A DNA stretch of 64,000 nt from Paraferrimonas sp. SM1919 (GTDB lineage Bacteria > Pseudomonadota > Gammaproteobacteria > Enterobacterales > Shewanellaceae). The position numbers were made by a program, and so were the translations under genes. Under the pieces are notes generated by a model. It saw only the letters and a program-made list of their open reading frames with translations. It had not been told where the DNA came from and made no database searches. The stretch is taken from assembly GCF_010993985.1 (NCBI RefSeq), contig NZ_WINH01000003.1:1-64000 (forward strand), read 5' to 3'. Shown in pieces: positions 56,464 through 64,000 of this stretch (position 1 is its first letter; every line of letters begins with the position of its first letter).

Positions 56464-56769
56464 TTAGTTTGGTGAAACTTGTTGATTGTCTAACTGCTTA
56501 CAGTCCCAACCCCAACTGCTTTGTTTATCCACAAAAGCTTCAGCTTTCGCCTCACAATAGCCTTCGTTATTTTGAGCACTCCAAAGCGTTTTTGTACCTT
56601 CAGATTTTGTATAATTAACTGCACATGGAACCGCGGCATCTGTCTCATAAGCAATTTCTATCGTTCTTTTAGCCTTACCATGAGTACATTCGAAAATAAC
56701 ATTATTAGGGTTGGCCATGGCTGCCAATGGCACCCAAAATAATACCAAGCTGGCGACTAGTTTCATCAT
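56464..56769 (-). CDS. Four-cysteine periplasmic protein, paralog 1
   Basis: A 101-residue secreted protein (signal peptide cleaved after AMA, about residue 19). The mature part has four cysteines (FECTHG, PCAVNY, GYCEAK, WDCKQL), probably forming two disulfides. It shares ALL of these positions and the LWSAxNxEGYCE and SSWGWDC segments with the protein at 61269-61634. Family and function are unknown. RBS AAGGAGA is strong. Confidence 0.7.
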   Translation of the reverse strand: MMKLVASLVLFWVPLAAMANPNNVIFECTHGKAKRTIEIAYETDAAVPCAVNYTKSEGTKTLWSAQNNEGYCEAKAEAFVDKQSSWGWDCKQLDNQQVSPN

Positions 56770-56858
56770 ACTTCTCCTTAATATTAAGATGATAACGATA
56801 TCAATGACTACAGGCGTCCACCTGAGCCTAGGGCTTTAGAAGTTCTATTAACGAAGTT

Positions 56859-58013
56859 TTAATTTTGTTGATTGATCATTGCAACCAGCTTTTCAGCTTC
56901 AATTAAAACGGTGGTTAATTTCCCCCCAAACACACTGATAAAATTAGGATAAGCTGTAGCGCGAACCATTAACGTATCACGACTTCGACTAAAAACGGAT
57001 TGGGCATCTATTTTAGGTAAAACCCTTACCCCTGAATAGGTTCTGGTAATCCGTTTAAGGATTTCTTGCCTAGAACCAAGTTGGGGATAATAATGTAATA
57101 AATTGTCGATTAGATAATTTTGCTCTGCCACTGTGATAGCATGATTATGATAGTTATCGCCCAGAGATATCTCAGTTGTACCGAGTAAGGTTTGTCCCTT
57201 CCAAGGAATAATAAATAACACCCTGTTATCTAGGACAGATTCCAAATACACGATCCCATCACTAATTTGACAATCAAGTTGTAAATGCGATCCCTGAACG
57301 AATTCCACACTGACGCTGGGTTCATTGATTTTGCTCAGCACTTGATTAACCCAGGGGCCACTGCAATTTACAACATAACTACAACGAATGTGTTGACGAG
57401 TCTTGGTTTGGCAATCAACAGCGACAACCTTAACTAAACTTTCACCTTCAACAGCCTCTGTAAGGCCATCGAAGCGTGTCTGAGTAAATAACTTTGTGCC
57501 TTTGGCTACTGCATCATTGAGCAACTGCTGGGTTAATTGTTTGTCATCGGTTTGTGCATCCCAATATTGAAATACGCTCACTAATTGTTGCTGGTTAATT
57601 GCCCCAATTTCTGACCATTGCTGTTCATTAAGCGTTTTAAAACCACCGTAATGACTATCATTGGCTAACCACTGATACAAATATAAGCCTATCTTAACTA
57701 GCCACGCTGGTCTTTTAGAGTATTTATATACTGGAATATAAAATTTATTCATTGTAACTAATTGCGGGTAATCCGCAATAAATCGCTTTCTGGCTCGTAA
57801 ACACTCTTTAACTAATCCAAATTGCAAAGATTCTAAATACCTCAGCCCACCATGAATCAATTTACTTGAATTGGCTGAGGTTTGCTCCCCCACTTGACCT
57901 TGCTCTAAGACACAAACCCTTAATCCTTGTGTCTGAGCCCGTAATGCGGTTGCTGCACCTAAGGCTCCGCCGCCAATGATCACAACATCTACTACCAAGT
58001 CGTTTTCTTGCAC
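56859..58013 (-). CDS. Short GlpD-like FAD-dependent glycerol-3-phosphate dehydrogenase
   Basis: A 384-residue FAD oxidoreductase. The dinucleotide motif IIGGGALGAATALRAQ (12-27) and SANSSKLIHGGLRYLES match the N-terminal domain of GlpD, which oxidises glycerol-3-phosphate to DHAP at the membrane. It ends after the GGKLTT segment and lacks the roughly 120-residue C-terminal DAO_C domain of GlpD (501 residues). It is divergent from a secreted glycerophosphodiesterase, whose product is its likely substrate. Confidence 0.85.
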   Translation of the reverse strand: MQENDLVVDVVIIGGGALGAATALRAQTQGLRVCVLEQGQVGEQTSANSSKLIHGGLRYLESLQFGLVKECLRARKRFIADYPQLVTMNKFYIPVYKYSKRPAWLVKIGLYLYQWLANDSHYGGFKTLNEQQWSEIGAINQQQLVSVFQYWDAQTDDKQLTQQLLNDAVAKGTKLFTQTRFDGLTEAVEGESLVKVVAVDCQTKTRQHIRCSYVVNCSGPWVNQVLSKINEPSVSVEFVQGSHLQLDCQISDGIVYLESVLDNRVLFIIPWKGQTLLGTTEISLGDNYHNHAITVAEQNYLIDNLLHYYPQLGSRQEILKRITRTYSGVRVLPKIDAQSVFSRSRDTLMVRATAYPNFISVFGGKLTTVLIEAEKLVAMINQQN

Positions 58014-58168
58014 ATTATTACCCTTTCGTTATTACTTATTAAGCATAGTTAAAACAACGATTTATAACAAAAAATATCATTACAAGAAGACTATGACCGG
58101 CTTGAAGTGGTGGCTATTGTTAACTAAATTAAGATCACCTACCAAATACAATATCTCATTAGACTTAT

Positions 58169-58942
58169 ATGCCTAAATTCATTTACGTTGTCATGTTCAG
58201 TAGTTGTTTGTTAAACGCAACAGAAATTATTTCACACCGAGCGAATGTATGTGGATTGCATGAAAATAGCTTAGATGCGGTCATTCAAGCGAGTAAAATG
58301 AATATTGGGACAGTAGAACTGGACGTTAGAATATCCAATGATAAGATCGTTTATTTGTACCATGATGACAGTTTTAATAATCGACCAATTGATAAAATGA
58401 ATTATTCTGGTCTTGCTGAATTAATGGAACCTCATTATTTACCAAAGTTTTCTGAGGTGTTGAGCTCAAGTAATATTAAAAATCGATACCTGTTAGATTT
58501 AAAATCTGATTGGCATCAGCAATACCATCATTTAATTGATGATATAAAAAAAAGTAAGCTTCCTGCGAAAAATTTTATTTTTCAAAGTGGAGATATAGCG
58601 TTATTAAACAAGATCCATAGACTATCGCCCCATAGCCAATATTTTTATCTTGGTCGGATGGATAATCGTTTTTCTTGGCTGAGTGCTAATAATGAACATC
58701 ATCTTTTGAAAACAAGCACAACAACACCTATTAATGGCTTAAGCATCAAAGCTGATAAAAACATATCAGCAGAGTTTGTACAACAACTGCAACACAAGCA
58801 GATTAAAGTTTATGTTTGGACAGTAAACAGTGCTGAACAATTTCAGCACTATATCAACATTGGGGTCGATGACATCATTACTGACTATGCTACCCATTTT
58901 AAGAAACAAATTGATCGTCATTGGAACCCAAGCTGTCCATAA
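58169..58942 (+). CDS. Secreted glycerophosphodiester phosphodiesterase
   Basis: A 257-residue GDPD-family enzyme with a likely signal peptide (about 1-17). It releases glycerol-3-phosphate and an alcohol from lipid head groups. Motifs: ISHRANVCGLHENS (His-Arg and Glu-Asn), VELDVRIS and YHDDSF (metal and acid/base His). The C-terminal VNSAEQFQHYINIGVDDIITDY is also typical. It lies opposite the GlpD-like gene, suggesting coupled use of glycerophosphodiesters. Confidence 0.88.
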   Translation: MPKFIYVVMFSSCLLNATEIISHRANVCGLHENSLDAVIQASKMNIGTVELDVRISNDKIVYLYHDDSFNNRPIDKMNYSGLAELMEPHYLPKFSEVLSSSNIKNRYLLDLKSDWHQQYHHLIDDIKKSKLPAKNFIFQSGDIALLNKIHRLSPHSQYFYLGRMDNRFSWLSANNEHHLLKTSTTTPINGLSIKADKNISAEFVQQLQHKQIKVYVWTVNSAEQFQHYINIGVDDIITDYATHFKKQIDRHWNPSCP

Positions 58943-58966
58943 CCCCTAGAACTCGTTAAACCTTTG

Positions 58967-59953
58967 TTACTGAGGTAAAACGGTTGCACTGAAGTTTTGT
59001 ACTCGAGTTTCAGAAAAACTGACGGTCAAATTATGTTGCTGTTGAGCTGGGGTTGGGATCACAAACCCATTATACAGTTCCGGGTCATCATTAGCCGCAT
59101 TACAGCTAAAAGCAATGGTGTAATTACCTGCATCAACATTAGCAATTTTGTACCCGTAACTGTTATCAGAATTTTGAACGACTGGCACCGAAGTCAATGG
59201 CGCCAGAGCAGTCAATGGCGCATCGATATCAACAGCGGGATCAAAAGAGTCTGCCAGAGTTTGTTCTGGCTGCAGTGGTTCATACAAATAAACAAAGCTG
59301 GCCGCTTCACTGCAATTCTGTGCTGCCGTTACTAGACTGCTATCAACACTGCCTTGTATATGACCAAGGCTACGATTATCCAATACCATAACACCGTGTG
59401 GCTTAAGATTGTAGGCGAAGCCCTGTTGGCGCTCGACTAACGAATAACGAAGATTAAACTCAATAGTAAACTCTTGGATCCCCGTTGCTTCAATGATGAT
59501 AGGACCTAACTTTAGTTTATTACTCGGGGTGCCCAGCGGGTGAATTCCTTCACTATTTTCGACATAGCAAAAATCTGTACTACCGCCAGCTGCGGTTTCG
59601 CATCCAAAGGTGTGAATAATTAAAGATTTATAGTCACCTGCAGGGATTTCAAGATTACTTAAGAATAAATACCTATCACCATTTTGATAGTTTAAAAGGT
59701 TTATCTTGGCAGTGATTTCATTACCACTATTATCCAGAATCGGGTAATAAGTTTCTGCATCATTTTCTGCTTTGAGACTAATACCCGCATAGGTAACCAC
59801 TACCGCAAAAGCGTCATCCACTGGTGCATCAGTTATATAAAAAGAAACTTGGTTTTGTGGTACTGGTGGAGGCGGTATGCTGGGCGCTTGCTTATCGCTC
59901 GAACAGGCCATTAATAATATAAAAATAGAAACTGTGACAACACATCTAAACAT
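58967..59953 (-). CDS. DUF4382 lipoprotein
   Basis: A 328-residue lipoprotein (lipobox LMAC, Cys near 17) with a Pro-rich linker and an N-terminal DUF4382 domain (VSFYITDAPVDDAFAVVVTY), a beta-sandwich of unknown role. A second domain (about 190-328) with four possible disulfide cysteines follows. I start at the ATG at 59953, with AGGTG upstream; a GTG at 59962 is in frame. Function unknown. Confidence 0.78.
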   Translation of the reverse strand: MFRCVVTVSIFILLMACSSDKQAPSIPPPPVPQNQVSFYITDAPVDDAFAVVVTYAGISLKAENDAETYYPILDNSGNEITAKINLLNYQNGDRYLFLSNLEIPAGDYKSLIIHTFGCETAAGGSTDFCYVENSEGIHPLGTPSNKLKLGPIIIEATGIQEFTIEFNLRYSLVERQQGFAYNLKPHGVMVLDNRSLGHIQGSVDSSLVTAAQNCSEAASFVYLYEPLQPEQTLADSFDPAVDIDAPLTALAPLTSVPVVQNSDNSYGYKIANVDAGNYTIAFSCNAANDDPELYNGFVIPTPAQQQHNLTVSFSETRVQNFSATVLPQ

Positions 59954-59962
59954 AGCTAACAC

Positions 59963-60400
59963 CTAATACAACAACCTCTTTTAATTGTAGTTGTTATTTG
60001 GGGCAGCGACAGTTTGTTTAAGCACTTGCTCAGCTCAGTTTCAATTAGAAAGGTACAGCGTACTCATTGGCAACCACAAACAATTGCTCAACTTAAGATT
60101 GGCGCTCAGATTAGGCTTAATGCAAACAATGTTCATCGCCAAGTTATTGTCTCTGTGACAGCCAATAATTAACTATCATCAACCACAACTGCTGCTGAAA
60201 ATTTAGGCACTGACATTTTTGTACAGCGAAACAGAAGGTTAGCACAACAGCCAAAATGGAGACAACGTTGATCGCTATTATAGATAACGAATATGCCAAA
60301 GTTATCAGTAGCCAGACGCTTTGGGATCCTTTATGCTAGCTGTCCATTAAAAATAATGTTTGGATTTCCAGCTTTAAAAGTAAGCCAAAAGGATGGTTAT
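59963..60400. other. Intergenic region with a weak coding-like tail
   Basis: About 440 bases between divergent genes. A plus-strand frame ending at about 60172 encodes a plausible protein tail (QTIAQLKIGAQIRLNANN) but has no start codon, so it may be a relic. The rest holds the promoter region of the hydrolase gene. Confidence 0.3.
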
Positions 60401-61201
60401 ATGGATATTACTGAAGCCTTTGAAGAGTATGGTACTGGCCCTACTATTGTTTTTATTCACGGCTCTTTTGCTACCACCTCCACCTGGAAAAGAATGGTGG
60501 CTCAACTTTCTCAATCCCATCATTGCATTTGTATCAAACTGCCAGGTCATGGCGGATTAGCCGATCCTACAGATTTTGATAAGCCGACCGTTGAAACTGA
60601 ACTTAGGCTTATAGAACAGATTATTGCAGCTAAAACAACCGGCCCTATTCAGCTAGTGGGCCATTCTTACGGTGGTGTCGTTGCCTTAGCTTTAGCCTTA
60701 AAAGGCACGGTAACAATCACTCAAATGACGCTGTTTGAGCCCGTCTGTACTTGGGTATTTAATGCCGTTGATGACCAGCTAATGCACAATCATGTTGAAC
60801 ACTTTGTTAAAGAATATAAACACGCTGCTGCCAATGATAAACCTGATGTCTGTGGCGATGTGATTGACTTTTGGGGAGGGACCAACAGCTATGCACCGTT
60901 GCCAGACTTTGTTAAAGAAATCATGAACAAAGGTGTCAACAACAACCTTCGCCACTGGCAGATTTGCAGCAACTCACAGTATTGCCAAAACGATCTTAAT
61001 CGCTTAATGACCCCAACTCAGTTAGTCTGCGGCAGTGGCTCTAATCAGGTTGCTAAAGCCATTGTTAAGCATCTGCGTCAACAACTGCCAATCAGTCAGC
61101 TTGATATTATTGAGGGTGCCAGCCACTTCTTAGTCACCAGTCATGCCGATCAATGTTTAGAAATAATGAAACATTCATTGCCGATGCTTGAATCTGCATA
61201 A
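60401..61201 (+). CDS. Alpha/beta hydrolase
   Basis: A 266-residue hydrolase fold from the chosen ATG. The oxyanion loop HGS, nucleophile elbow GHSYGG (about 89-94), Asp near the C-terminal half and HFL (catalytic His in ASHFLVTS) are present. Start at 60401 (MDITEAF) follows AAGGA by seven bases; in-frame ATGs at 60293 and 60356 would add 36 or 15 residues. The substrate is unknown; carboxylester or C-C bond hydrolysis is possible. Confidence 0.85.
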   Translation: MDITEAFEEYGTGPTIVFIHGSFATTSTWKRMVAQLSQSHHCICIKLPGHGGLADPTDFDKPTVETELRLIEQIIAAKTTGPIQLVGHSYGGVVALALALKGTVTITQMTLFEPVCTWVFNAVDDQLMHNHVEHFVKEYKHAAANDKPDVCGDVIDFWGGTNSYAPLPDFVKEIMNKGVNNNLRHWQICSNSQYCQNDLNRLMTPTQLVCGSGSNQVAKAIVKHLRQQLPISQLDIIEGASHFLVTSHADQCLEIMKHSLPMLESA

Positions 61202-61222
61202 TTTTTATTAAACAATGCCGAC

Positions 61223-61265
61223 AAAAAAAGGCTGACCTGTTATAAAAACAGACCAGCCTTTATTA
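61223..61265. terminator. Bidirectional terminator
   Basis: AAGGCTG-ac-CTGT/ACAG-ac-CAGCCTT stem with A- and T-runs, between the convergent hydrolase and Cys-rich protein genes. Confidence 0.75.
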
Positions 61266-61268
61266 CCT

Positions 61269-61634
61269 TTACTGCTTAGCGCCTAGTTCAGGTTCTGCAG
61301 CAACTTCAATAACCGTTCCATTTTCTGCTTTGCCTTGTTCAACCAACTGTTGCTCACCAGCCAAATGACAATCCCATCCCCAACTTTGCTGTTTTTTAAC
61401 AAAGGTAGCAGCCTTTTGTTCACAGTAGCCTTCGGTATTCTTAGCACTCCACAAAACTTCACGGCCATCCGCTTTCGAGTAAACCACTGCGCAAGGTAGA
61501 GTATTGTTAGTCATATAATTTACTTCAATAACACGTAATGCTTTACTATTAATGCATTCATAAACAATGTTATTGTCTGAAGCAAAACTAAGCATAGGTG
61601 CCAGTAATAACAGGATAAATTTGGCTAATTTCAT
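61269..61634 (-). CDS. Four-cysteine periplasmic protein, paralog 2
   Basis: A 121-residue secreted protein (signal peptide cleaved after SFA, about residue 18), paralogous to the protein at 56464-56769. It has the same four cysteines (YECINS, PCAVVY, GYCEQK, WDCHLA) and shared LWSAKNTEGYCE and SWGWDC segments. The tail beyond residue 100 is extra. Start at the ATG at 61634, preceded by GGGGAAAA. Function unknown. Confidence 0.7.
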   Translation of the reverse strand: MKLAKFILLLLAPMLSFASDNNIVYECINSKALRVIEVNYMTNNTLPCAVVYSKADGREVLWSAKNTEGYCEQKAATFVKKQQSWGWDCHLAGEQQLVEQGKAENGTVIEVAAEPELGAKQ

Positions 61635-61734
61635 TTTTTCCCCTAGATAATTTCCCTTTGTTATCAGAACTCTATAACATACAAGCGATGTTTCTGAATG
61701 ACAACTGAATAACACCATAAAAATTGCCATTATT

Positions 61735-62078
61735 ATGAAACAAATACTAAAGAAACGACTTACTGGCTTACTCTATTTTTTATGCTAACAAGCCGAGCCC
61801 AAACCGAAGAGGTAACCCTCAAAGGCTTTTGGTTCTATGGCTTTCAAACTTTGGTGTTTGTTAACTGTGATCATCAAAGGTTCTGGATGTGGGGAAATAA
61901 TGACCATAATTTTGAGCTTAAGTAGAAAATGAAAGGTTATTACAACCCAGTGATTGTGACAGGAACAATTTCTGCACCAGATCCAGGCAATAACATGGAT
62001 ATGGGTCACCCACCCCTTACTGCCAGTCATGTTGAGCCTTACCACAAGCCTTGCCCCAGTCATTTTAAAAGTGAGTAA
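61735..62078 (+). pseudogene. Broken gene for a small secreted protein
   Basis: The ATG at 61735 opens a signal peptide (MKQILKKRLTGLLYF). At a six-T run (about 61775-61780) the frame must shift by one base to continue as MLTSRAQTEEVTLKGFWFYG. An in-frame TAG at about 61923 follows LK, and reading continues to TAA 62076-62078 with a natural-looking sequence (VIVTGTISAPDPGNNMDMGH). So it carries a frameshift and a nonsense codon. A sequencing error at the T-run is possible but cannot explain the TAG. Family not recognised. Confidence 0.6.
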
Positions 62079-62083
62079 CACAA

Positions 62084-62659
62084 TTGATAAAGTTAAAGAT
62101 AGGATTCGTGCTTTATGATGAAGTGCAATTAAGCAAAAAGCATACACAAAGCCTATTAATCCCAGCCTTTGTAGATAACTCGAACGATATTGCTTGGCTG
62201 CATGAAATTGACAATAACCTAAGTTCACTGGCTGGTTACTTTGCTCGACTCAATACAATCACAGCAGAGCAAGGGTTATCAGAATCTAAAGCTTCACGAT
62301 ACTATGCGCTGGCACTAAACATAGAAGATCCCGCTAACCAGCAAATTATCGAATTCCCTTGGTACAATAACTTTAGTGATATGCAGCCTTTTTTTGATTG
62401 GCTAACCAGTAGTGACGAACGCTATTTTGACACCGACCAAAGCTGGCAGTTTTTAGCACAGAGAAAAGGCGATTTGATCATATTAACAGAAAGCTTTGCT
62501 GAGCCAGAAACTGAAGGCTTCATCACCATAACTGACGATGCCACTGTTGTTACCGTTGATCAGCAAACGATTAAAACCGCCATTAAACAAACTATTCGTC
62601 AATTCAAACAAGTGATAAGGCAACTTGAACTGCAGCTAGGTAACAATTACTGGCTCTAA
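62084..62659 (+). CDS. Hypothetical cytosolic protein
   Basis: A 191-residue protein from a TTG at 62084; other starts such as a GTG about eight codons downstream are possible. It is acidic, has no signal peptide or membrane segment, and ends in a helical, Gln/Ile-rich tail. I do not recognise a family. It begins five bases after the broken gene and may have been its operon partner. Confidence 0.6.
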   Translation: MIKLKIGFVLYDEVQLSKKHTQSLLIPAFVDNSNDIAWLHEIDNNLSSLAGYFARLNTITAEQGLSESKASRYYALALNIEDPANQQIIEFPWYNNFSDMQPFFDWLTSSDERYFDTDQSWQFLAQRKGDLIILTESFAEPETEGFITITDDATVVTVDQQTIKTAIKQTIRQFKQVIRQLELQLGNNYWL

Positions 62660-62672
62660 CAAACTAACCAAC

Positions 62673-63551
62673 CTAGTGGTTAAAGGCTTTGCCTAGATTC
62701 TCTAGCAGCCAGCGCCTTACTGGTCCATCAGCTCGAATGCGCTTTTCAATCACTGACAAGGTCATCTGTGGTTTCCCCCCTAAGCACTGTGCACTTAACT
62801 GCTTCATTTGACGGTTAAACACAGGATCATCAAACAAATAATCGGGTACTAATGCCCAGCCATCACTTTTGATCACCATAGTCAGCGCATAAAAATAACT
62901 GTCCACGTACCAATAACTGGGCGACACCGGTGGGAAGTAACTTTCTTTACGCCTGTCGCCCACTACAAACTGGCGATATTGGGTAAGATCATTAAGCTCA
63001 AAATTAGCCAGTTTAGCTAATGGATGTTCGGCGTTAACCGCAATCACCATGGTACTAAAGCCAATGGCCTGAGAGGAAAATTTATGATCTGGCTGGCCCC
63101 ACTGCAACACCATGGCAAGATCGGCTTCTCCTGCCTCTACAAAGTCGATAATTTCCTGTTGGGTACCATGGGTCAAACTTAGGGTTAGCTGCGGGAACTT
63201 TTCATCTAGATCGATTAACTGCTTCTCCAGCACCCTAAGCGGAATCGCCTCATCTACCGCTAGGGTAAATTCTCTTTCTTCTCCCATTAAAATACTGGTA
63301 ACGGCCGCATCTAATTTATTTTTACTATCGAGCACCTGTTTAGCGTAGTAAAGCAACTGCTGCCCCTGGTGGGTCAATACCGGATAACGGCCACGCCTAT
63401 CAAACAGTTCAAGATTCAAATCTATCTCTAAGTCACTCATACTTGTAGAAACCCGAGATTGGGCTTTGCCTATTTTTCTTGCTGCAGCCGAGAAGGATCC
63501 CGTCTCGGTTACCGCAATAAAGGTATTCAATTGTTCGATTGTCCAAGTCAT
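62673..63551 (-). CDS. LysR-family transcriptional regulator
   Basis: A 292-residue regulator with an N-terminal winged HTH (TETGSFSAAARKIGKAQSRV, 15-34) and a C-terminal periplasmic-binding-protein-like effector domain (about 90-290). It is divergent from a Sm_multidrug_ex-like membrane protein gene and shares the intergenic region with it, so it may control that gene. Effector unknown. Confidence 0.9.
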   Translation of the reverse strand: MTWTIEQLNTFIAVTETGSFSAAARKIGKAQSRVSTSMSDLEIDLNLELFDRRGRYPVLTHQGQQLLYYAKQVLDSKNKLDAAVTSILMGEEREFTLAVDEAIPLRVLEKQLIDLDEKFPQLTLSLTHGTQQEIIDFVEAGEADLAMVLQWGQPDHKFSSQAIGFSTMVIAVNAEHPLAKLANFELNDLTQYRQFVVGDRRKESYFPPVSPSYWYVDSYFYALTMVIKSDGWALVPDYLFDDPVFNRQMKQLSAQCLGGKPQMTLSVIEKRIRADGPVRRWLLENLGKAFNH

Positions 63552-63574
63552 CAGTGTATCTCTTTTTGCTATAG

Positions 63575-63591
63575 TATCTGTTTTACAGATA
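63575..63591. promoter_or_regulatory. Putative LysR-regulator operator
   Basis: TATCTGT TTT ACAGATA is a perfect 7-bp inverted repeat with a T-N-A layout like LysR boxes. It lies in the 108-base divergent region. Which of the two genes it controls is not visible. Confidence 0.5.
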
Positions 63592-63659
63592 GGTACTAAC
63601 TTTTTATTATCGTATATCCAGTTAGAATTAGCGTATCTTTTTTCACAGCAGTATTTGAA

Positions 63660-64000
63660 ATGAACAGCTATTTATTAAAAGCATCAAGCGCCTGGTTGCT
63701 AAGTTTCTTTCCTTTAGGCGAAGTATTTGTATCCGTACCCGCGGCCATTGCCACAGGTTTAGATTATTACTCAATTATTTTTTGGTGCGTATTCGGTAAT
63801 TTTAGTGCCGCATTACTGCTTATTGCTGCTTATAAAAAGCTAGTGACCTTTAACTGGTTTCAACTAAAAATTGACAAGCTTAAAGATCATAAGGCGAAAC
63901 ACTACTTCCAACGCTACGGTTCAAGCTTTGTATTAGCTGCCACGCCAATTATTGGGGTTTGGACCATGGCCATTACCGCAAAACTGTTTGGCTTTAAAAG
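63660..64000 (+). CDS. Small-multidrug-export-family membrane protein, 5' part
   Basis: An ATG at 63660 opens a frame to the window edge (113 codons seen). The visible part has hydrophobic segments and GEVFVSVPAAIATGLDYYSI, as in the Sm_multidrug_ex family (COG2426). Members of that family are small membrane proteins of about 150-170 residues with unclear substrates. The gene is cut by the right edge. Confidence 0.75.
   Translation, partial: MNSYLLKASSAWLLSFFPLGEVFVSVPAAIATGLDYYSIIFWCVFGNFSAALLLIAAYKKLVTFNWFQLKIDKLKDHKAKHYFQRYGSSFVLAATPIIGVWTMAITAKLFGFK

Noticed and set aside
61785..62228. 147-codon minus-strand open frame
   Set aside because: It is antisense to the broken secreted-protein gene and the hypothetical gene, whose plus-strand frames look natural.

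Overview
The window looks like a chromosomal segment of a marine gammaproteobacterium of the Alteromonadales, close to Shewanella or a related genus. The main evidence is gene order and family content: the Entner-Doudoroff cluster zwf-pgl-edd-eda divergent from hexR and followed by pyk, a proQ-prc pair near msrC and letA/letB, a fused SpmA/SpmB protein, a DUF3718 protein and PhoX-like, AlkB-like and RND efflux genes. Base composition is moderately AT-rich and fairly even, except in the accessory stretches named below. The genus is inferred; no 16S rRNA gene is present.

Left edge (1-4346) is mobile. Minus-strand integron cassettes without an integrase in view comprise the start of a lipoprotein gene cut by the window edge, an OLD-family ATPase/TOPRIM nuclease, and a small secreted protein. 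They are separated by recognisable attC sites. One attC is split by a plus-strand group II intron (about 136-2083) whose removal restores a complete attC. 4741-10698 holds a PhoX-like Tat protein, a chemotaxis receptor, a YghU-type glutathione transferase and an AlkB-type membrane oxygenase.

10714-21976 is core metabolism: rsuA, the Entner-Doudoroff operon (glucose-6-phosphate to pyruvate plus glyceraldehyde-3-phosphate) on the minus strand, and hexR and pyk on the plus strand. HexR-like operators lie in front of zwf and pyk. Then come an EmrD-type exporter, a 245-bp MITE-like element, a GST and tRNA-Leu(UAA). 22140-32310 is envelope and protein quality control: pepN, orf94-proQ-prc, msrC, a split letA, and letB with seven MCE repeats.

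32400-33830 is the most unusual stretch. It is a tandem array of three paralogous 48-55 residue single-span membrane proteins with a nearly identical N-terminal half and different membrane segments. The second and third lie in about 464-bp direct repeats, each carrying a strong sigma70 promoter and a conserved opposite-strand reading frame. The layout resembles long-direct-repeat arrays of small hydrophobic proteins, but I do not recognise the family.

33835-40685 returns to core genes: spmAB, a GNAT acetyltransferase, a methyltransferase, adk, cnoX, htpG and recR. 40919-49244 has a secreted polysaccharide-lyase-like propeller protein, a DUF3718 protein and an RND tripartite efflux operon. 49536-56769 has acyl-CoA degradation genes, a DEAD-box helicase, a diguanylate cyclase and small proteins. 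56859-64000 pairs a short GlpD-like oxidase with a secreted glycerophosphodiesterase. It also has a DUF4382 lipoprotein, a hydrolase, a second Cys-rich periplasmic paralog, a broken secreted-protein gene, and a LysR regulator divergent from a Sm_multidrug_ex membrane protein that runs off the right edge.
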